NCBI RefSeq assembly: GCF_029227915.1
Contig: NC_079887.1
Coordinates: forward strand, 15,373,650 to 15,437,649
DNA length: 64,000 bases
Reading direction: 5' to 3'
From: Hydractinia symbiolongicarpus
Taxonomy: Eukaryota; Cnidaria; Hydrozoa; Anthoathecata; Hydractiniidae
In this document: positions 33,601 to 45,690 of the stretch, one piece after another
Layout of the letters: each line of letters begins with the position of its first letter
How positions within the stretch are numbered: position 1 is the stretch's first letter
The notes under the pieces: model-generated
Database searches by the model: none
What the model was told of the DNA's origin: nothing
What the model saw: only the letters and a program-made list of their open reading frames with translations
Made by a program: the position numbers and the translations under genes

Positions 33601-36309
33601 GAAATTACAACCTTTTATATAATAATACCCGTATTTTTTTTAAATTTTTGCTGAATCATTACTTTGTGCTAACATTGCACGAAATAACGATGAGCAGGAT
33701 ATATACGACATGTGATAATGCGAGGACCGGAATATGTATGATGGGCGAACCCGTGGTTGGCAAAATTCAATTAAAGATTTCTTTCCTTGCATCATTTTCA
33801 TTTGTTAAAACGTCAGTATCAAAAAGAGTGAGATAACGAAATGACCAACCACAGTGGTTAAGCTAAGCTTCAATTTCGATGTTGTAACAAATAACTTCAT
33901 TTGTTTATTTAATCATCTCACCTATTTTCCTTTTCCACAGAATTTTTAATGCAGAAAATTTTCTGACCACAAATATTGCTTGAAAATATTAGAAAGAGAA
34001 GAAGAAACATATTATACGTACCAGATCGAATTGATCATGATATCCAATCCAGTTATGAAACTCGCTCAGGCAAATCTCATTACCAGTTGATGTCATACCT
34101 TTCACCCATACCGCCATGGCGTTATGCATGGCGTTCATACCGAAGTTTGATTTGATAGTTAGCTTGATGTAGGGCGTTCTTATAAAGGCCTGTAATAAAT
34201 TATTTTTTTTGAAGTTAAGAAGCAATCCGGGTCGGGAACTAGGCTGGGAAAGCACTGACACTTTTCTACAAAATTGAAAAGAAAATTATATTTATATGTT
34301 GGTTATAACGTTATCAGCTTACCATTGGGTAATTTTGATGGAAGCAATATTTCCCAGTAGTCATTGCTCTGTTGATTGTATTCCAAGCGATCACACCAGA
34401 TTGTTCTGTGTTACTTTGAGTGTGGTTATATACGGCTAGCCATCTGAGCTTACCTCCGCTCAATGACATTCCTCTTCCACCCACCGTTGTTGCACACCCT
34501 CTTACACGCCATGGTGAAACGTGCTCTAGCCATGTCGTCACTGGTTTCCATGCAGCTTTCATAGCCTTTTTGCCGTTGTATTGAAATTCAAGTGTGACCA
34601 CAGATGGAGCAATGTTGGCCATGCTTGAATAGAAAGAAAGTAGATGGCAATAATGAACGATGGGTCAAATAATAAGTAGTCAGGTCATGAACAATAATAG
34701 TTCCGCTGTTTGCTTTAAGAGGTCAATTTGGTTGGGCTTAACAAAATCGTAATAAATTGTTACCTTGGATTAACCTTGTTCACAGGGTCGTTTAGGCCGA
34801 GATAACGAAAGCGATAAATAATTTAAAAACGTTTTGTAAATTACTATTAAAGTAAAAATTTGATTGTAACTCGTACTAGAGAATTTCTGTCTTTAAATTT
34901 CTTTGAGAGAACACTTTATATTTTTACCAAACACAAGTAATTTCTCCACCGAGCCTGGGATAAGTTCTCTTACAAATTAAGCAGTAGGGACTGTCTCAAC
35001 ATGAACAGAAAGGGCGAAAAAACATGAAAAACATTTAGAAAAAGACTATTTTTAATTTTCACACTTGTTTCTATTTAGGAAAATATTCCTTGTTCGACAG
35101 TTGACTTATCCTCCTTTGTGTCCTCCTCCCTTTTTTGTAACGTTCTCTTCCTGGGAGTGTCAACACTTAGAATATACGTTTCGTTAATATTTCAACTAAA
35201 AATACCTGAAACGGTTTTTGATCCAAATATTGACACAGTGAGATGGTTTTTCGACTTCTTGTGGAAATTCTGCACATCCATGATCACGTGTCTGGATATG
35301 ATGACTTCGCATTTCTAGGTATTCCTTAGGAGCTTTCCATTCCGGTTCTGGCATTTGTGTTGGGACAGGGCTGGGTGGGTTGGGCGATGGCATATAATTG
35401 TCATCAACGGCTGCAACACAAAAATGAATATTTAACACCATCCTAACATCACCTACCAACACCATTACCAGTATAAATTCTTATAAAAACGACGAAATAA
35501 ACGAGACAAATAATTTTTGCCTCATTTCGCCGTAATCCTTTAAAAAGTGTTTACACCGAAGGTTATAGTGATAATAAATTCCTAGATGAACTGTATGGCC
35601 ATATTGTAAAATATGCGTCCAATAAAAATACTAATTAAAATTATTTAGGAATCGTTTCAGACTCTAAAAGTATGGCAACATAAATCTATTATTACTCCCA
35701 GGGAGGAGTGTCTGTTTTGCTCTTCCACAACGTTTTAGTTATGCATTTTAGTCATTTCTAAATTTTAAAGTAAAAACAACATTTTTTAAGTTTAAAAAAA
35801 CTTGTATATTTTTTTTCAGTTAAATTTGACTGATGTGACACAATCGAAACATGTACTATAAATCTAAAAATGTTGTTTTTACTTTAAAATCCATTGTTTG
35901 TTTTTTTTGCTTTTAAAATCATTTCTAAATAGATTCAATCCTGCAAGTTTTTCCGCCTTGCGTTTCTTAGAACATGTTCTTAACACGCATTAGTTTGGAC
36001 ATAACCAATTCATGTAAAAAATCACTAAAGCTCGCATAAAAAGAACTACGTATGAAAAAAAATCGACATTTCTAGAAAATTTTGTCTCTTTTTTGATTCG
36101 GACGGCCAGAGAAATATGTTTATTGACCTAGGAAATTGATATGCATAACAATATATCAGAACACACTTAAGCTTGTCTTCCACTGCACGCGATAAGGGCT
36201 TTATAAGACGCTTCCGGTTAAACAAGCCTTTAAAGTGCAATATAAGTGACTTACCTGAAGTGTAAGCCACAAGTAAACACAAAGTTAGGACAGCTTGAGA
36301 CAGCCACAT
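27609..36309 (-). CDS. Secreted H-type-lectin-like / follistatin-Kazal / C-type-lectin / EGF mosaic protein
   Basis: Sixteen exons join in phase to 1013 aa: 36255-36309, 35206-35410, 34323-34623, 34022-34189, 33344-33466, 32858-32962, 32641-32740, 32314-32532, 31469-31770, 30862-31128, 30525-30704, 29959-30208, 29351-29487, 29150-29243, 28479-28874, 27609-27748. Residues 1-19 are a signal peptide (MWLSQAVLTLCLLVAYTSG). A proline-rich linker follows (~20-50). Repeated H-type-lectin-like units appear near 90-160 (TTWLEHVSPWRVRGC), 190-245 (AVWVKGMTSTGNEICL), 455-525 (SSWIEDVKPTGFRACV, INWFAYQG), 616-680 and 760-836. Residues 353-426 are a follistatin-type module with Kazal core VCGTNMKTYDNKC. 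Residues 836-968 are C-type-lectin-like (WAPGRP, NYVCVK). Residues 970-1013 are one EGF module ending in TAA. There is no membrane anchor. Likely an extracellular glycan-binding or matrix protein; the role is unknown. Confidence 0.85.
28987..29100. repeat. Diverged copy of the 129-bp MITE family
   Basis: Shares CGTCTGT, CACAAAATGGTA, AATGCG and GGATTTATTT-like blocks in the same order as the element at 19006-19134. Lies in an intron of the lectin mosaic gene. Ends are not sharply defined. Confidence 0.5.
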
Positions 36310-38098
36310 GTTTGCTGTCGATGTACAGTCCTGCTTCTTTCAAGATTTAATGTAAACTGAGTGTCTTAAATCAGTTTACCAGCATCTTATTGTCTAGGGA
36401 TAAAAGCAAAGGTATTCCGACGGGGTGAGTGAATGCGCTTATCAACCAAGGCGATCAGCGAAAATAATACATTGTCAGGGGGTAGTTGTGTTGGTAATTA
36501 CAACCTTTGTGTGGCTATTTATATCTGATTAACTGATAATCAGGGGGTCGGAAAATATGATATGAGTCATAGCGTTTTTAAATGCAAGTCTGTTATAACT
36601 GCTTCGTAGATGTGCTTAAACTTGCGCTGAAACATGAAGATATTTTATTTCGAAAGGAGAAATTTTCCAAGAACTTAACCAAAACTTACTCCGCTAAAAT
36701 AACAATGAACGTCCTTGACAAAACTTAATTCTGTAGCTTATAAAGAGTTTAGAACATTGCATAAGTTTAATAGATTGCATCAACTATAAGTTATCTTTCG
36801 TGACCACGCAGAAAGTATTACCCCAAGACTGAAAAAAGTAAAATTAAACTGCATGAACACTGAAGCACACAATAGTGAAAACGAATTCTCTTTGAGCAAA
36901 GCCATAAATTTTGAAATAGGTGGATCAAGAAGACACTGAGTGTGGCGGTTTTTGTTAGACAATAACCGCCCTGCTTTCCGCTATACTTTTAAATTCTCAC
37001 ATGCAGAAAGCTTTTTTGTTAATAAAAGCGGATGAGTCATTGTCGAAGAATGTTTCTGCTGAAAGATGGCAGACTTTAGAATTTGTTTTTCTAATGGTAC
37101 CGACTGTTGCATTATGGGTGTTTTGCTTTTTAGATGCACCGCTTTTAATGTGCCCAGGTTGAATCAATGTTTACTTTTGCCCGTACGTGGACTGTTTATA
37201 TAAGGGTTGGGAACTAGTTAGATTATAGCTTACCTCACATGACTGCCAAAAAACACATAATGTTTGGACTATAGCTAAAAATTTTAAAGAACACAGAAAA
37301 TTTTAGAAAGACATAAAACAACCATAGGTCACACCTTTATACCCCCGTAAGTTAAATCTAAATCAGTTGATTATTTTTCATGATTACTCATTAAACAAAA
37401 ATTCGCTTTTATTTTTCTAGCATAATGTCACTAATAGTCAATCAGAGCTATACGTAATCCTTTTAGAAAATCAGAATACAGCTTTTGTCAAAGTTAATTA
37501 AAGCATTATGCTTCCAGAATATATCTAGAAGAACAGAAAACTAATTATTCATAAAATTCACTACTATAGTATTCAGTCCCAAAATATGTGCTTTCGTTAG
37601 TTCTACCCGTTTTTTATACCACAAATTGGGTATCAGCTATTCTCATTTGATCACGCTTGTTTTTACCCATAAATATTTTTTTTTGATTTCTCATGTTGCT
37701 CATAGCATCATAATGAGCATAATTTGCGGATAAGTGCTTATCAATGAGCATTAGTAATCGCGATTAGAAGATTTGAATGGACGAATTAAAAACCTTTAAA
37801 ACAAGATTGTTATGTTTTTGCTGTGCTAAATGATAAGAAATTCAAGTATGACTCCGGTTTTACTAAAAAAAAGATAGAAATATAAAACACGTGAGTTTCT
37901 ACAGCAACACTTATGCCAGAAGAAATTATTTTTTGAGATGAGAGTAAAAAACAACTTTACTACAACCCTGGACATTATTTGTGTCACATATCACTTTGCC
38001 AGTGGGCTGTAAAAGCGCTACTTTAGTAGGGTTGCTGGCTAAGCATACAACGTTAAAAATACACTAGTTGCGCTTTCCACAACAATATACTCCTGTTC
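36310..38098. other. 5' flank of the lectin mosaic gene, intergenic
   Basis: No gene supported. TTTATATAAGG near 37195 resembles a TATA box on the plus strand, but no convincing gene follows it. Confidence 0.4.
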
Positions 38099-38203
38099 CA
38101 ACCTCGTTCCCAGGGTCTGTTGTCTCTTTTCTATACCCGGGACGGCGAGACGAACATGAATTACCATACTAATATCGGAGAAGATGCCCTGGGAACGTGG
38201 TTG
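38099..38203. mobile_element. Short MITE, CAACCTCGTTCCCAGGG family
   Basis: 105 bp. The left end reads CAACCTCGTTCCCAGGGTCT and the right end GATGCCCTGGGAACGTGGTTG, inverted with few mismatches. It has an internal CCCGGGACGG as in the larger relative at 9933-10292. Non-coding. Confidence 0.75.
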
Positions 38204-38678
38204 CTTTTGTCCAAAAATCCGAGAATCGGATTAGTAAAAATCAGTACTGTTGATATACCAAATAACAGTAACTCTGCTGTAAGCATTGAAAAGTTTTGAG
38301 TACGTGTTACTTACATAGAAATTGCATTGTAATGGCTTCTAAATAAGATTCCAACTTCCCTCCCACTAATTTATGCCTAATTAACAATCTTCGAGGATAT
38401 CAAATTCAGTCCCCTGGCTACGTTAATTTATGTCGGGGGATGTAGATAAAATATATATCAGGTTTAAGATTTTATGAGACAGGTTCTTTACTTTTTCTAA
38501 GTGTAAATCAATTATTTCTCGTTATGTAGAAATTTGACATTTAGTTTTAAGTGAACATATATATCTTTAGTAATTATTATAATCTTCGAAACCGTTCAAA
38601 TTCTGTCAAATTCTTCTCAATTTTTGCTGAGTCGAAGTGTCGCTTGAATTTCTCTTTTCCAAGCTCATCTCAACATTA

Positions 38679-38979
38679 GGCGGAGATGTAGTAGTGGCGC
38701 AATCGCCTTGTAATCATAAGGTTTCAGGTTTGATTCCTCACTCAAGCACAATTTAAATGTAAGTTATCAGTCCATTTGGTGTCATCTTCTGACAGCGGTT
38801 CGCAGTTCGTTCAGTAAGCAAGCAAGTTAGAGCAATGCAACTATCACTGGTGGTAATGCAACATAGTTACAGTTGGAGGGAAGGTAGAGCCAGTTGTTAG
38901 GATAAAATTTCCTAGGACATAAAAACTTCCCGTTACTTACTTACTTACTTGCTCACTTACTTACTTACTAATTTTTGCT
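38679..38979 (+). mobile_element. tRNA-derived SINE with (ACTT)n tail
   Basis: The 5' part GATGTAGTAGTGGCGCAATC resembles a pol III A box region, and CAGGTTTGATTCCTCA resembles a B box at about 38727. The body ends in TAGGATAAAATTTCCTAGGACAT and then a TTACTTACTTAC tail. The copy at 51858-52127 has the same blocks in the same order on the other strand. Confidence 0.75.
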
Positions 38980-39939
38980 TACTCGATACTTTGTTAACTA
39001 TTCCTTGTGAAGATCAATTTCACGTGTTTGCTTGCCAAACTGTTGTACCCGAGAGATTTTGAAAAATTATCACAGATTGCCGGAATTAGGAATTAAAGGA
39101 AATACAGCTTTTAAAGGTTTATGTTCTTTCTTAAGGTTTACTAGGGGTGTTTACTCACTTAATTATGCTGATTGTTGCTTACAATTTGTTGTCGTTGAAG
39201 AATTTGAGCCTCAAGTGGATTATAAGAATGTGTGTATGTACCACCACATACTCTACGAATAAGGCAAAATAAATTTATATTTTGTTGATTTTCGATTTAA
39301 AATTTTTCTTAGTATATTCTATAAAGTAAATAAAATGAAACAAGACGTATGATAATACGCAAACAACCTCGCGAATAAAGTTTACAAAAAGCTGTCTGTG
39401 ATTTCTGTTACGAAGTCAGACACGACATATTTTGGTATTCAAACAGGCATTAATATTTGTTGTGGACTACGCAGTTATTGATTTGTGAGATCTTCTTGAA
39501 CGGAAAATTCCTCGGAATTTCAATTTTCGTTGGGTCAGTCTAGTTAAACTGACTGACACAAAGAAGAAAGCGAGAACGAAATTCTTTTCGTAGCGAAAAG
39601 AGCATCTTCGTTTCTCTCTTACGTATTGTTGTGGAAATTTTATTTTTCGCAGACTACTTTTCAGGCATTTGGGGAGACTTTAATTCTGCCTATATTCACT
39701 TTTGAAAACTTTGGTGGAAACACCTTTAATTTACCAGTTAGTTAAATAAAGCTTGTGAACACTAATCTTATCTTTTTAAAAAATAAACAATATGCAGACG
39801 CTGCATAAACTATCTCGCTATTAAAAATGCATCACTTTGAAACATCCAAAATGCAACCCAATTCTACAATTTCTGCTAACAAAAATACAGCCTATCATTC
39901 ATGGCTGGAAGCGCGATTGAAACGTTTATGAGCTTTAAC
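38980..39939. other. Intergenic, no gene seen
   Basis: A 76-codon open frame at 39032-39262 on the plus strand has no recognisable motif, no signal peptide and no splice context, so it is not called. A CAGTCTAGTTAAACTGACTG inverted repeat lies near 39536. Confidence 0.45.
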
Positions 39940-39942
39940 GGC

Positions 39943-40188
39943 ATTTAGGTGATACAAAATTAAAATTTTGATGTCACTATCATGTGCAGCATACCTTTTT
40001 TGTTAACTGTGCCAAATTTTGTCGAAAATAAAGTAGTCTTAATTTTCGAACCAATTTTGGCCTAAAATGACATTTAGGTGACAAAAATCAAAATTATAAT
40101 GTCACTATTATGTTCAGCATACTTTTTTTTGTTAACTGTGCCAAATTTTGTCGAAAACAAATACCAATTTTGGCCTGAAACGTCATTT
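39943..40188. repeat. Tandem duplication, ~115-120 bp unit
   Basis: Two diverged copies of a block containing CATTTAGGTGA, then TGTCACTAT, TGTTAACTGTGCCAAATTTT and CCAATTTTGGCCT. Non-coding. Confidence 0.75.
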
Positions 40189-40199
40189 AGATGACTTCC

Positions 40200-40714
40200 A
40201 AGTACTTAGAGAGTTTAGGTACGAAGTTTAAATCTGTGACGTTGGAATTGATTATTTCGGACATAGTTAGTTACGAGTTAGCAAAAAGAAAAAAAAGTTA
40301 AAATAGTTACCAAGATGAGATTCTAACACACGACTACTCCCGTTTCCATTCTTGCAGGACACCAAAGTGTGCACACGGATTAAAAATTTGTCATTACGCA
40401 TATCGATCGTTAATTTTTATAAAAAAGTAAATCTTGAACAAAGCTCTTTTTTAGAATTTCATGATTAGTACCATGGTTGCGGGAAGTATGTCTTTCAATG
40501 GTATAATATAAATATTTTTTAAGCAAATAATGAATATACCTTGCACCAATGCTGTCCAACGTGTTGGGGTCCAATTTTTTTTAATTACACAAATGTGACA
40601 AAGCGCCTTCGGTTTTATGGTCTTTTTAGCCTATATAATTTAAATTATTTCTTTAGTCGCGAAAGTTTTAAATCCCCCATTACTTTTGATATGATTGCAG
40701 AAAAATCAAAATAG
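40200..40714. other. Intergenic, no gene seen
   Basis: AT-rich, no supported feature. Confidence 0.4.
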
Positions 40715-40908
40715 CTGTAGTGTAATTTCTCTATCTCGAACTCGCAAGGGAGCAAAAAATTTGTTCGAGATAGAGAAAGTTTGAGATAAAGAAAGGAAAA
40801 TACCTTAGGCAGAGGCCAAATGGACTTAGACGTTAGTTCGAGATAGAGAAAAGTTTGAGAGAGAGAGAGAGAGAGAGAGAGAGTAGTCAGGATAGAGATT
40901 CCACTGTA
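40715..40908. mobile_element. Degenerate pogo-like MITE
   Basis: The left end CTGTAGTGTAATTTCTCTATC pairs imperfectly with the right end GATAGAGATTCCACTGTA. Inner copies of TTCGAGATAGAGAAA in direct orientation resemble the sub-terminal repeats of pogo/Tigger-type elements. A (GA)n run lies at 40855-40883. Confidence 0.55.
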
Positions 40909-40917
40909 TATGAAATA

Positions 40918-41488
40918 CAGTAGACTCCCGGTTATTCGAAGCCTCAAGGGGGATAAGAATTTACTTCGAATAACCGGGAGTTCGAATAACTGAAAAATTC
41001 GTTTTCCCGCCAGATTTTCAACTTAACCTTAATGGGATGGACTTTTCTTAAGTAATTGAGGCATTGTGGTTCAGTTGAGCGTGTAAAGGATCGTGTAGGG
41101 ATTGAGGATCCCCTGTTTGCTTCAATTCTTTGGACCGAAGGAGAATATTGAACTTTTGAAGAAATTGCTTGAAGAGTGTAAATAGCCATGAATATTGAAA
41201 CCTGATTTTTTGAAGAAAAAAAGTGTTTTAATCGCAGAAAATCAATGTTCTCACTCGACGATCTCCCAATAAGAAAAATTCGAATAACTGAGGGTGACTT
41301 AGCCTATAATTGGCCCCAAGGGGAATAAAAATCACTTCGAATAACCGGATTTTTCGAATAACTGAAGTTCGAATAACCGAGAGTGTTTTTGCCTGAGTTG
41401 GGTAAGCAGATCCAAGGGGAACGCCATCTCACTTCGAATAACCGAATTATTCGAATAAGTGCAGGTTCGAATAACCGGGAGTCTACTG
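40918..41488. mobile_element. pogo-like MITE, 571 bp, TA target duplication
   Basis: Terminal inverted repeats CAGTAGACTCCCGGTTATTC and GAATAACCGGGAGTCTACTG, flanked by TA on each side (40916-40917 and 41489-41490), as for Tc1/mariner-pogo insertions. The interior contains many TTCGAATAAC copies in both orientations clustered toward both ends. These are candidate transposase-binding repeats. No intact transposase. Confidence 0.8.
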
Positions 41489-41490
41489 TA

Positions 41491-42334
41491 TACAGATAGA
41501 GTCTTTATGTAAGAATATAAGTGGCGGTATATAATGAGTTTTTTATACATTACTACAAATATTTAGATTTATCATCCTTGCTCCTATTGTTGCTGCACTA
41601 GTTCAAGAAAATGAATTTCAAAACTAAATTTCTGGGTTCCTCATTTGCAAATATTATTTTGTTGTGGTAAGAAATTAAAGTTAACGAAAGAACAATTCGC
41701 ATGATAACCAATCGATTTGCATATTTTTTCTGTTTTGTTTTGCAGACTATTCGCGAAATCTACCCTACATAGTTTAGGAACTGCTTAGCAACAGCTTTCG
41801 GGCAATCACTTTTTGTCCACTAATTAATGGCGTTCGCTATTTCTAGAATCTTATTTTGCCGCTTCAATTTGACAGGAAACAGTTTTCTAAAAGCCTCGCT
41901 GAGAAACTAGGTAACACACGCTCAATTCAGCATTCATCTTTAGGGGGAAAGAAAGTGTTTAAATTGACATAACTATATTTATCATTATGTCTTTAATGTT
42001 TTTTTTACTATATTTTTTATGGACACTAGAAATCATCATGATGAATGACAAAAGTAGTTATGTTCGATGCTGATGTAAAATTTGTATTTTGTTCTCTTTA
42101 CATAATATTCGGTATCAAAGTTCTATTCGTACAACAAAAAAGTCTGTTAATTAGACTGTCGGTTAATTTATGTCCGCTATTTAGAGGGTATTCCATAATG
42201 ATTCGACCGTTGACCGACCTTGGTTTTAACTTTTTTTCGGTAATTAAAGTACTACTACTACTGTAGTTGATAGACTGATATGTCATTGGTAATAAGCATT
42301 GTTACGTGGTTAATGCATAGTTTCCCAACTAGTT
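41491..42334. other. 3' flank of the beta-helix membrane gene
   Basis: AT-rich, no supported gene. Confidence 0.4.
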
Positions 42335-45300
42335 TTAACATCTGTACCTAATTCTAAAATAAAAAATGATCTCTCGAATTATTACCAAAAATCCTACAAC
42401 AAACGCAGCTGCTAATGGCAATGTCAACAGGATGTCTTCCAACCATACGATACATAATGTGAGAACTTCAAAACCAGGTACGTCAGTGAAATCCATAACA
42501 TAGGTAAACGCCCACAACATGTCCGTTACATTAAAGATTAGCAAGACAAATAAAGAAGCCACTTCGAGCCTGTTCAGAGACGTAGTGAAATACGGCTTCA
42601 CGTAAATGCTATGAGCACAGTAGGTTATGAGCACTGGAAAAGTTGTAAATAGTCTATATACAGGGTTAATAATAAACACGCACAAGATTGTCAGTAACAA
42701 CCTTCGAAATATAATTACAACTTCCCAGTTTATATTCCTTTTGAATTTAGTAGCTTTTCTTTTAAATGGTCCCTCAAATATATTTAAAAGTACTTTCCGC
42801 TCTTGCTTTTTATCCTGTGAATATGTTATACGATAATTCTTATCCATGCGTTTTTGTGTAACGAACATATAAAAACATAAGGGCGGGAAAAGAAGTGCGC
42901 CGTAAAACATACGTATGGTCAGTCGTTTATCATTTAACATTTTTGTTGCTAAACTCACAGAAAAAGCAAACGGGATTATCCAGAGACAAGCAAATACGAC
43001 AAGTGCGTATTGCCACCATGTGTAACAAATGATATCAGCGTGTATAAACAAACGGGCCGTATTATCAATCTGCACACATTTAACCATTTTGAAAGTAAAG
43101 ATTGCCAAAGAGGTGTAACTTAGCAACAAAATTTGAACAAAACACTGCTTGATTTTTAATTGGAACGGTAAATGTGTATTTCCTGATTCCGCCTTCTCTG
43201 TTTTCATTGCTTTTTCTTCCTCCCTGTTTATCTGTGAAGGATATATCTTGTTTTTTTCTTGCTTACGTCGGTAAACATCGAGAGCTTTCTTCAGGGCGTA
43301 GCAAGTTATTAAAATTGAAAACATTGTATATATTGTACTGAGTTTCGTGACTTGCTTTGTTGACGGTTGCAAGCTTGTCATGGGGCACAGCGTTGATAGT
43401 TTTAGGCTGACTAATTGGAAATTGAAAACGTCTTGTATCAAGTTTTTTAATTTGTATAAAAATCCATGTTCTACATTTCGTGTTGTGTTTACGTGAAGCA
43501 GAAGTTGCATTTGATAAAAGAAAAAAAAGATTTTTTTGATACCAGATAACGTCAAGGCTGTGCGAGATAATATTTCCTCATATTCTGTCGCTTTTGTTAT
43601 GGATGGAGTTGTAGAAATTGTAGATATCAGGGGCATTTCAAAACTTTCTTTTTCGTGTGCAGGCGTAGCACATTCACTAACAATTATTCTTTCTTTTATT
43701 TTGCTGGCTACTTTCTTGCATGCAAAGACAGCATCATTGATGTAAATCAGAAAAAGCACATATACGAAACAATACAGAACATTCAAAATCCAAAACAGCT
43801 TTGGTTGACATTGGTCGGTTTTTATACATTGTTCGGTGAAATAACTCTGCGTATATGCAGTGAAACATGAACCGCATAAAAATCCTCCACGGTGGTGATT
43901 GCACGTATCGTAGGAACGACACCGATTGGTGTATTTCGAACAACAGTACGATGTTGGACATGATACGAAGCTGACTTGGTTTGTTTGATGGTCAACAAAG
44001 CCCCAGTAGTTATCGCGGCTTGTTATGACTTGCTTACATTTTCCACCCAAAGGACATTTATGACACATACCATTTTTCTTTTTTATCACTACAGATGTTT
44101 TGTTTGTAAAAATATCAACTTGTCCTGTTGTTATTGTGTATGTTCCTTTCTCGCATTTTTTACACTGGAAAGCGGAGAGGCGTTTGTTTTTACCAACTCG
44201 TGCAATTATCGGTTGGAAATTGATTGGACAAACTAATGTAGTATTCCATGCACGGGCGAATCGAACGTGAAATCCATTAATAGCGCGAATAAATTTTATG
44301 CGGTCTTTTCTATGGAGTTCAAGCTTAAGATAAACATTTCTGAGGCGCGTTTGACTTTGAGAAAAGATGATACAACCTCGTGGAGAAACTTTCTCACAAA
44401 AAGAATAGATATCGACCCTTGAGAGAAACAAGGCTTTATTTCCAACAGGAGTTTTGTGATCAATAGTCCCCCCTGAAACACCGGCACAATTTAAACGAAA
44501 CGAAGAGTTCGTAACACCTAAGCTGGAATTTTCACTAAAGATCGCACCACCTCGATTAGCTGTATTTCTTGTAAATCGAGAATTCTTGATTACTACATTT
44601 CTTGCTTGCTGTAAAAATAAAGCTCCACCTTTGGTTCTTGCTGTGTTGTTTATGAATTGAGAGCGCGAAACTTTAGCCTTTACGTTCTTTAATATCTTAA
44701 TCACGCCGCCTACGATAGCGTGATTGTGCTGGAAAACTGAATTAAAAACATTCACAATAACGCAACCATTGATAACAGAAGATTCTTTGTTATATTCATA
44801 CATTGAATTTTTAAAATTAAATTGAACTTTGTGTCTGCTGTCACATGTGGTTGAATCGATGACAAAAGTGGAAGCCATTTCTTGAAATGTACATGTATCA
44901 AACGTGATTGCGGCGTCACTCGACAAAATGGCGCGTAACGCACTACGACTCCCATAAATTGAGGAATGGGATACTTGGATATTAACCGTGTTATTAATAC
45001 TTGGAACATGTAAAACATCGCCATTAACATTGGTAAGTTCACAATGTTTAATTTTGACGTTAGAAGAAGACGATATTGATAAAAATGAAACGTCTGCTTG
45101 TGCACCTCTAAAAGAGATGAAATTTATCTCCACAGAACATGCAATCGATGAGTTGATGATAAGAGCCGCATGGCGTAGTGAGTTTGTTGTCGTTATGATT
45201 GGTCTTTTCCTGTTTGTTCCTTTTATAGTGACATTTTTAGTTATGTAAATTGTTTCATTTAATTTGTATATGTAAGGTAGTTTAGGATCACCATCGCTGT

Positions 45301-45690
45301 CAATAAAGATGACGTCATTTGTTTTTGCGCGCTCGATGGCGTATTTTATCGTTTTGCAGGGAGAATCTTGTGATCCACAACGTAGATTATCTTCTCCAAT
45401 ATATTTTAATAGGATAACAGCTGTATTTCCTAAATATAATAGTCTGTGAACAGAATAATGTTATCGTTGTTATGAAAAATGCTTCATAGAATTGTTAGCA
45501 TCACATTTTTAAATTCTTGTATTCCTAGTGCCTCCATTATTTAGAAAGTAGAAAAACGTCGCTCCCAGGGATTCTGCCTGTTTGATATGATACACTCATT
45601 AGAAACAAGAATAACAACTCAATGTATTATAAGAAAGTACTCTTTACCTCTTTCTGCATGTATGAAAACCAAGAACAACACCAACCACAT
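42335..45690 (-). CDS. Beta-helix ectodomain, multi-pass membrane protein
   Basis: Two exons, 45648-45690 and 42335-45429, join in phase 1 to 1045 aa. Exon 1 encodes a signal peptide, MWLVLFLVFIHAERG. Residues ~35-55 hold CGSQDSPCKTIKYAIERA, the usual opening of a right-handed parallel beta-helix. Helix turns follow to ~410, with GGALFLQ and GGAIFSEN repeats and NNTA/RNTA asparagine-rich turns. Residues ~430-550 are cysteine-rich (CKKCEKGTYT, CHKCPLGGKC, GFLCGSC). From ~555 to the end there are about nine hydrophobic segments, ending in a basic tail. The layout suggests a cell-surface protein with a long rigid ectodomain for carbohydrate or surface contact. Related beta-helix/multi-TM proteins are multi-copy in cnidarians and molluscs; their function is not established. 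The start methionine is chosen because it opens a signal peptide and the donor GTAAAG joins in phase. Confidence 0.85.

Noticed and set aside
39032-39262. 76-codon plus-strand frame
   Set aside because: No recognisable motif, signal peptide or exon borders; chance frame is likely.
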